Source: Meira nashicola (Eukaryota; Basidiomycota; Exobasidiomycetes; Exobasidiales; Brachybasidiaceae). Taken from it: DNA of 64,000 nucleotides. The stretch lies in NCBI GenBank assembly GCA_001600355.1, contig BCJU01000001.1, positions 2,315,178-2,379,177 on the forward strand, in the 5' to 3' direction. Of the stretch, positions 59,568 to 64,000 are shown in pieces; positions within the stretch are counted from its first letter, which is position 1, and each line of letters begins with the position of its first letter. The position numbers and the translations under genes were made by a program. Below the pieces are notes generated by a model that had not been told where the DNA came from, searched no databases, and was given only the letters and a program-made list of their open reading frames with translations.

Positions 59568-62099
59568 TTAATGATACGAGAAAGATTGAGAGAAATCCGG
59601 AAGTCCTAAGAATAATTGTGATTGTTGATTGCTGCGGGTATTGCTAGCAGGTGAAGTGTGCAAAGATCGTTGCTGGCCAGTGTTTTGAGTAGAAGTAGTG
59701 GTAGAAGAGTGAACCGGTTTCTTACTCATGTTAATATTCTCTCTTGATGTAGATGCTGAAGAACGACCTTCATCCTGATTGACGATTTTTGTAGTAATGG
59801 CAATCGGTAATTTATTCCACTTTTCCATTCCTTGTCTCACATCTTGTAAAAGTGTTGGTGTACGCCAAGAAATGTTGGAATCACATTGGGTCTCTTCAAA
59901 CACTCGTTTCCAAGATCGAAAACCGAATCGAATCGGTTTCGTTCGTCTTTCTGCGAGTGCTCTTGAGCCTGAACGTTGTTGAACGGCAACAGTAGCGACA
60001 TTCAAACCTTCGATCAATTCTCCCATCCGAACGAAAATTTGTTCTGTTTCAGAAGGTGAAAGTTTCGTTTTTGGTTGAGCTGGATTGGATTTCTTAGTCC
60101 AAGGTTGAATAAAGACACCATCCAGGATTGAGTCGTAAACGTATGGGTGAATCAAAATGCTACAACAAGCGATAAGTTGTGCAGAGAATCGCATACTATT
60201 CGGCGGCCCATCGAAGAGGATTTGATGAAAGAATTTGCAAAGTAGAACCTCAAAACCGGTCAAGAAGTACATTTTAGAATGTAAAGCTTCGAACAGCATC
60301 GCAATTGCCACGATGAATAATCTACGTTCGTGTACTGATTGGCTTCGCACATATGCATATCGAAAGAGCTCATCCAGAGCTGCAGAAAGACAATATGCGG
60401 ACTCGGAAGCATTGAATCGGGTATCGTCGGATGCATCGGCCACAAAACATGAAATTGAAAGCTTTCTATGCAGCTTATCTGCCCAAGATTTGATGTGGCT
60501 GTCGGGCGAAATGTTGGGCAAGATCCTGTCCAATGCTGAAGTAATTTCCTTTCGTACGTCATCAGCTCGAATTGAAGCAACCACTGAAGGCGGCATATCT
60601 GAAACTCGGGAGACATCCACATCCTCTACTTTCACCGAAGGAGCAAGTGAAGTAGACCTGCTAGTCTCTGCATCTCCTCGCACTTCAAGTAGATTATCGC
60701 GCGGTGTTTCTGGAGGTGTCAAAGGACTAATCTCATACTCTTCCTTGATGGATGACCCGCTCGTTGGCTCATACGCCAAAGACGAAATCGAGCTCGGGAC
60801 AAATAGAGAATCATTTGAAATTGTTCCATGGGTAGACGGACTTTGGGCCCCCACTCTGCTGTTGCCGCTCCCAAAGTCTCTTTGAGGATTGACGGCAGCT
60901 ACATTCTCGCCTGGGTCTCTGCTATTAGTTCGACTTGAAGAAGGGATAGGGCCATCATCGACGTCAGTTTCAAATGTGCTTGGCCCATCCGACATGCCAT
61001 TCTCACCATCTTCTTCATGTGTATTTGAATCGTTGTCAGGCTCATCGATCACACTGAGGCTATCCAGACCACTTCGCCTTCTGGAAGGGCCAGGAATGTC
61101 TAAAGCTTCTACCCGAATGGCATCATTCTCGTATCGTCTACGGGCATGTTTAGCGCTTGCTGTTGAAGTTGAAGGAACAGAGGCTCTTTCACCGTTTGCA
61201 CGGGACTGCACCCAAGCAAGGTCAACGGATGTTCTCTTCTGAATGGCGGAAGCAACATTGGATATTTGTCGATCAGATCTTCCTCGATTTTTGTTTGGCT
61301 GAGAGTTGGTTTTGGGTTGAGGAGTGGTTTTGCTTTTTGTAACTGTGACACGAGAATGTGGAAAGAGCAATTCTACAAGTTCCGGAAGCTTTTGGCCTGC
61401 TTTCCTCGCATCAGCCACACGTTTTTGTATCCTTCCTTCCAGAACGACAGCAGTACGTCCATCAAATCGTTTCGCATTATTTCGCAAAATCCTATTGAAT
61501 ATTTCTCTCCTTTCTTCCAAGGTATATGTAGGACCAGAGGGTGGGTTGGATCGTAATTGTCCTATCAATTTGATCCAAAGTAAGGATTTGTCTTTGTCTG
61601 ACCAAGCGCGACCACTGCTTCGCATTTGATCTTGCGTAGATAGAGGTAAAGTCTTGGATCGTGATTGCGGCATCGCCGGGTGACCATGATTTGGACGTGA
61701 TGATTGAGATCGAGGTTGTGCGTTTTTGCCATGATTGGACGGCGGTCCTGGCGGTACCGTGTTTGTTGGCTGAGAAGGTCTGGATTGTGCTACTCTCTTC
61801 GAAGGTGCCGGTGTAGTCGTAGCATCAGTTGAATGTTCTGAGTCTTGCGAAGATCGGCCACGTTTGCGAGACTGTTTGCCTTTATCCACCTCAGCATGTA
61901 TGTTCCATCCATCGGCAATAGCGCTATTGTACGTATCTTCACCCTCAATTTCCCACAACATTCCATCTTCCTTGAATTTGAGCACGACTTCTTCCTCTTT
62001 GCAGCTTAATCTTTTGGCCGCTGCTTTGATTGCATCAGCCATGGAAGCATTTTCCATTTGAAATGGCCGATCAGCACATAGCAATTTTACGCGAACCAT
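59568..62099 (-). CDS. Orphan protein with PB1/ubiquitin-like N-terminus and SANT-like segment
   Basis: 843 aa, single exon, ATG 62099. Not recognised. Residues 1-75 (MVRVKLLCADRPFQ ... LKFKEDGMLWEIEGEDTY) look like a small beta-grasp fold of the PB1 or ubiquitin-like type. A basic KQSRKRGRSS segment follows. Residues ~163-243 begin RAWSDKDKSLLWIKLI and form a helical, Arg/Lys-rich unit with a SANT/Myb-like flavour. The middle is Ser-rich and disordered, with two VKxE-type potential sumoylation sites. About 513-771 is an ordered, helix-rich domain (RKEITSALDRILPN start) containing several Cys and aromatic residues. Basic and SANT-like parts suggest a nuclear, perhaps chromatin-associated protein (inference). 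It converges on SEC7 with 188 bp between stops. Confidence 0.7.
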   Translation of the reverse strand: MVRVKLLCADRPFQMENASMADAIKAAAKRLSCKEEEVVLKFKEDGMLWEIEGEDTYNSAIADGWNIHAEVDKGKQSRKRGRSSQDSEHSTDATTTPAPSKRVAQSRPSQPTNTVPPGPPSNHGKNAQPRSQSSRPNHGHPAMPQSRSKTLPLSTQDQMRSSGRAWSDKDKSLLWIKLIGQLRSNPPSGPTYTLEERREIFNRILRNNAKRFDGRTAVVLEGRIQKRVADARKAGQKLPELVELLFPHSRVTVTKSKTTPQPKTNSQPNKNRGRSDRQISNVASAIQKRTSVDLAWVQSRANGERASVPSTSTASAKHARRRYENDAIRVEALDIPGPSRRRSGLDSLSVIDEPDNDSNTHEEDGENGMSDGPSTFETDVDDGPIPSSSRTNSRDPGENVAAVNPQRDFGSGNSRVGAQSPSTHGTISNDSLFVPSSISSLAYEPTSGSSIKEEYEISPLTPPETPRDNLLEVRGDAETSRSTSLAPSVKVEDVDVSRVSDMPPSVVASIRADDVRKEITSALDRILPNISPDSHIKSWADKLHRKLSISCFVADASDDTRFNASESAYCLSAALDELFRYAYVRSQSVHERRLFIVAIAMLFEALHSKMYFLTGFEVLLCKFFHQILFDGPPNSMRFSAQLIACCSILIHPYVYDSILDGVFIQPWTKKSNPAQPKTKLSPSETEQIFVRMGELIEGLNVATVAVQQRSGSRALAERRTKPIRFGFRSWKRVFEETQCDSNISWRTPTLLQDVRQGMEKWNKLPIAITTKIVNQDEGRSSASTSRENINMSKKPVHSSTTTSTQNTGQQRSLHTSPASNTRSNQQSQLFLGLPDFSQSFSYH

Positions 62100-62365
62100 T
62101 ATGGCGATGATGGATGTCGTCTAGATAAAGAGAGGCAAACGTCTAGGTCAGACGAACGTCATTTTAAAAGCCAATGAATCAACCCTCCATATATGCGGGG
62201 CGTGAATGAGTGTGATGGTAATTTGTAACAAGAGTGTAGGTTTTTTTTTCCTTTTCGGGATGGATGCTTTGACACACGCATACACGCCACGATTAATTAA
62301 CGCATTCTGTAGACTATCTTACATAAGACTAGCTTTGCGTAAGGTGATAGTGGACCCTAGCCCCC

Positions 62366-62395
62366 ACCTCAAGAGACCTCCAGAGACCTCAAGAG
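62366..62395. repeat. Three tandem 10-bp repeats (ACCTCAAGAG type)
   Basis: Units at 62366-62375, 62376-62385 and 62386-62395; the middle one differs by one base (ACCTCCAGAG). They mark the sharp transition from normal composition to the AT-rich block. Confidence 0.85.
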
Positions 62396-62760
62396 ATGAA
62401 GGGCTTTGATTCTATAATTATAAAAAGAAAGAGAGGAGTTAGATTTCGGTTAAAATTACAAAGTATATTATATTTTATAACTTACTAGAAGAGAGAATAA
62501 AAAAGAACGAGTGTTTATATAATCAGATCTAACTGATAAAAGAAAGATAGACTAGATATAAGAGAAGAGTTAAATATCAGTATTTAAAGAAATGAAAGGC
62601 TAGAGAAATACTTACTCTAAGGAGAAAGAAGGCATCTAGGCCATACTTTTATAGAAAAGAAAAAGAGGGATATAGAAGAAGTATTTAGATCAAGAAAAAA
62701 TCTACTTTATATAGCTTTCAGATTTACTTTTCAGATACTTATATATATATGCCAAGATAT
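62396..62760. other. AT-rich, CpG-depleted, purine-rich block; possible decayed mobile element
   Basis: I see only two CpG dinucleotides in about 360 bases, many TA steps and repeated CTAG-, AGAA- and GATATA-like words, unlike the flanking spacers. No intact frame, terminal repeat or recognisable transposon domain remains. RIP-like or methylation-driven decay of an element is one explanation; simple AT drift next to a satellite is another. Confidence 0.3.
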
Positions 62761-62763
62761 AAT

Positions 62764-63606
62764 AGGCGTAAATGCTATGTAACAAAAGTGAAATGCTGTA
62801 TAATAATATCTTTCAAATGGTTATAAAAGGCGTAAATGCTATGTAACAAAAGTGAAATNNNNNNNNNNNNNNNNNNNNNNNNNNNNNNNNNNNNNNNNNN
62901 NNNNNNNNNNNNNNNNNNNNNNNNNNNNNNNNNNNNNNNNNNNNNNNNNNNNNNNNNNNNNNNNNNNNNNNNNNNNNNNNNNNNNNNNNNNNNNNNNNNN
63001 NNNNNNNNNNNNNNNNNNNNNNNNNNNNNNNNNNNNNNNNNNNNNNNNNNNNNNNNNNNNNNNNNNNNNNNNNNNNNNNNNNNNNNNNNNNNNNNNNNNN
63101 NNNNNNNNNNNNNNNNNNNNNNNNNNNNNNNNNNNNNNNNNNNNNNNNNNNNNNNNNNNNNNNNNNNNNNNNNNNNNNNNNNNNNNNNNNNNNNNNNNNN
63201 NNNNNNNNNNNNNNNNNNNNNNNNNNNNNNNNNNNNNNNNNNNNNNNNNNNNNNNNNNNNNNNNNNNNNNNNNNNNNNNNNNNNNNNNNNNNNNNNNNNN
63301 NNNNNNNNNNNNNNNNNNNNNNNNNNNNNNNNNNNNNNNNNNNNNNNNNNNNNNNNNNNNNNNNNNNNNNNNNNNNNNNNNNNNNNNNNNNNNNNNNNNN
63401 NNNNNNNNNNNNNNNNNNNNNNNNNNNNNNNNNNNNNNNNNNNNNNNNNNNNNNNNNNNNNNNNNNNNNNNNNNNNNNNNNNNTTTCAAATGGTTATAAA
63501 AGGCGTAAATGCTATGTAAAAAAAGTAAAATGCTGTACAATAATATCTTTCAAATGGTTATAAAAGGCGTAAATACTATGTAAAAAAAAGTGAAATGCTG
63601 TAAGAA
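62764..63606. repeat. 64-bp minisatellite, interrupted by 625 N
   Basis: The unit begins AGGCGTAAATGCTATG and starts at 62764 and 62828 on the left, and at 63501 and 63565 on the right of the gap. Both visible intervals are exactly 64 bp. Right-hand copies differ by point changes (GTAAC versus GTAAA, one A-run length change). The two flanks carry the same unit in the same orientation, so the gap is almost surely more of the same array, about ten further units if the gap length is true. Confidence 0.9.
62859..63483. other. Assembly gap (625 N)
   Basis: Run of unknown bases inside the minisatellite. 673 bp between the flanking unit starts is not a multiple of 64 (10.5 units), so the gap size is probably an estimate or contains variant units. 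Confidence 0.98.
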
Positions 63607-63834
63607 AAATGTTACATCTCGACTCCACCTTTTTGACAAGGTTGTCTAAATTAGTGTTTAGCACTGACGCGTCAAACTTGTCTATATTGACTCACGCACT
63701 TCTTTTACTAGTCGTGTTAAAATAGCCCTTTCATTTGCGTATTACCGAACCGGATTTAAGCAGTAATCTTTGAGTGACAAGCCAAACGTGCAACACTCCC
63801 ACCATCATCAGGCGTGATAAGGAAAATCTCGACA

Positions 63835-64000
63835 ATGATTAAGATAAGACGGTTGGCAGTTTTGACCTTGCTATTTACGATAGGATCTATCATAACGGCT
63901 TTCAGTCTACCGTTGCTAGCACCATCACTTTTTGTTAGCGCAGCACAGGTTGAACAAGTACAAAAGTTCTTCAATAATCCTCATTCTGAATCACAATATA
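63835..64000 (+). CDS. 5' end of a putative secreted protein, cut by the window edge
   Basis: ATG 63835 opens a frame that remains open to the last base (55 codons). The start MIKIRRLAVLTLLFTIGSII has a basic n-region and a long hydrophobic core; a second hydrophobic stretch (LPLLAPSLFVSAAQ) ends in a plausible signal-peptidase site after SAA or SAAQ. The following residues EQVQKFFNNPHSESQY are hydrophilic. Product unknown. The palindrome TGACGCGTCA lies 161 bp upstream. An opposite-strand open frame over the same DNA lacks an ATG and is less convincing. Confidence 0.45.
   Translation, partial: MIKIRRLAVLTLLFTIGSIITAFSLPLLAPSLFVSAAQVEQVQKFFNNPHSESQY

Larger units (their letters stand above)
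62100..63834. other. Repeat-rich intergenic region with assembly gap
   Basis: About 1.7 kb. It contains the orphan gene's promoter (to ~62330), a 3x10-bp direct repeat, an AT-rich CpG-poor block, a 64-bp minisatellite and a run of N at 62859-63483. TGACGCGTCA, a 10-bp palindrome, is at 63665-63674. No gene is seen within it. Confidence 0.6.

Noticed and set aside
62836..63540. Long open frames across the N run
   Set aside because: They are artefacts of unknown bases; the real sequence there is most likely minisatellite.
63756..63974. Minus-strand frame under the edge gene
   Set aside because: No ATG start and a stop just upstream; the plus-strand frame with a signal peptide explains the region better, although a 3' exon of an off-window gene cannot be excluded.
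1..64000. tRNA, 5S rRNA and spliceosomal snRNA genes
   Set aside because: I looked for B-box-like GGTTCGANTCC words and conserved snRNA motifs by eye on both strands and found none with a supporting structure; tRNAscan-SE and Infernal would settle this.

Overview
The window is eukaryotic and almost certainly from a basidiomycete fungus. Genes are long, mostly intronless open frames separated by AT-rich spacers. The few introns I can resolve are short, with GTAAGT/GTATGT/GTGAGT-type donors and CAG/TAG acceptors. The WHITE COLLAR-1-type photoreceptor has a LOV domain but no C-terminal GATA zinc finger, which is the basidiomycete arrangement. Very low intron density, including a 6.5-kb intronless SEC7, suggests Ustilaginomycotina; that placement is an inference. 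I found no prokaryotic, viral or organellar genes, and no convincing tRNA or rRNA gene.

Layout. 0-8 kb: BIR1-like chromosomal passenger protein (+), M17 leucyl aminopeptidase (-, 2 exons), PKR1 V-ATPase assembly factor (-, 2 exons), and a PrxQ-type peroxiredoxin fused to a very long disordered tail (-). 9.5-11.2 kb: a velvet-domain regulator (-). 11.2-17.9 kb: a gene-poor stretch with one small candidate gene (about 15 kb), a strongly strand-biased TCAG-rich block with diverged repeats (12.7-14.2 kb) and two strong hairpins (14.2-14.3 kb). 17.9-25.7 kb: a secreted, membrane-anchored alpha/beta hydrolase (-) and a Dnf-type P4-ATPase lipid flippase (-). 27.8-35.5 kb: a secreted GtaA-type glutaminase, a METTL21/Rkm5-like methyltransferase and an orphan single-pass membrane protein (all +). 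35.7-42 kb: LCL2 (-, 3 exons), NUR1/Mug154 nuclear-rim protein (+), NAF1 (-) and UBR7/Mlo2-type protein (-). 44.2-52 kb: WC-1 photoreceptor (+), RPB12 (+, 3 exons), aquaglyceroporin (-, 2 exons) and UDP-glucose 4-epimerase (+). 52.9-62.1 kb: SEC7 Arf-GEF (+) and an orphan putative nuclear protein (-). 62.1-64 kb: an AT-rich, CpG-poor block and a 64-bp minisatellite interrupted by an assembly gap of 625 N. The 5' end of a putative secreted-protein gene then runs off the right edge.

Most genes are unrelated housekeeping functions: chromosome segregation, the secretory pathway (SEC7, flippase, PKR1, LCL2), transcription and RNP assembly (RPB12, NAF1), and the nuclear envelope (NUR1). Two regulators of development and environment response are present (velvet, WC-1), along with nutrient functions (glutaminase, aquaglyceroporin, epimerase, aminopeptidase). 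There is no evidence of a metabolic cluster. The least explained material is the TCAG block with its adjoining hairpins, the minisatellite/AT-rich block, and two orphan proteins.
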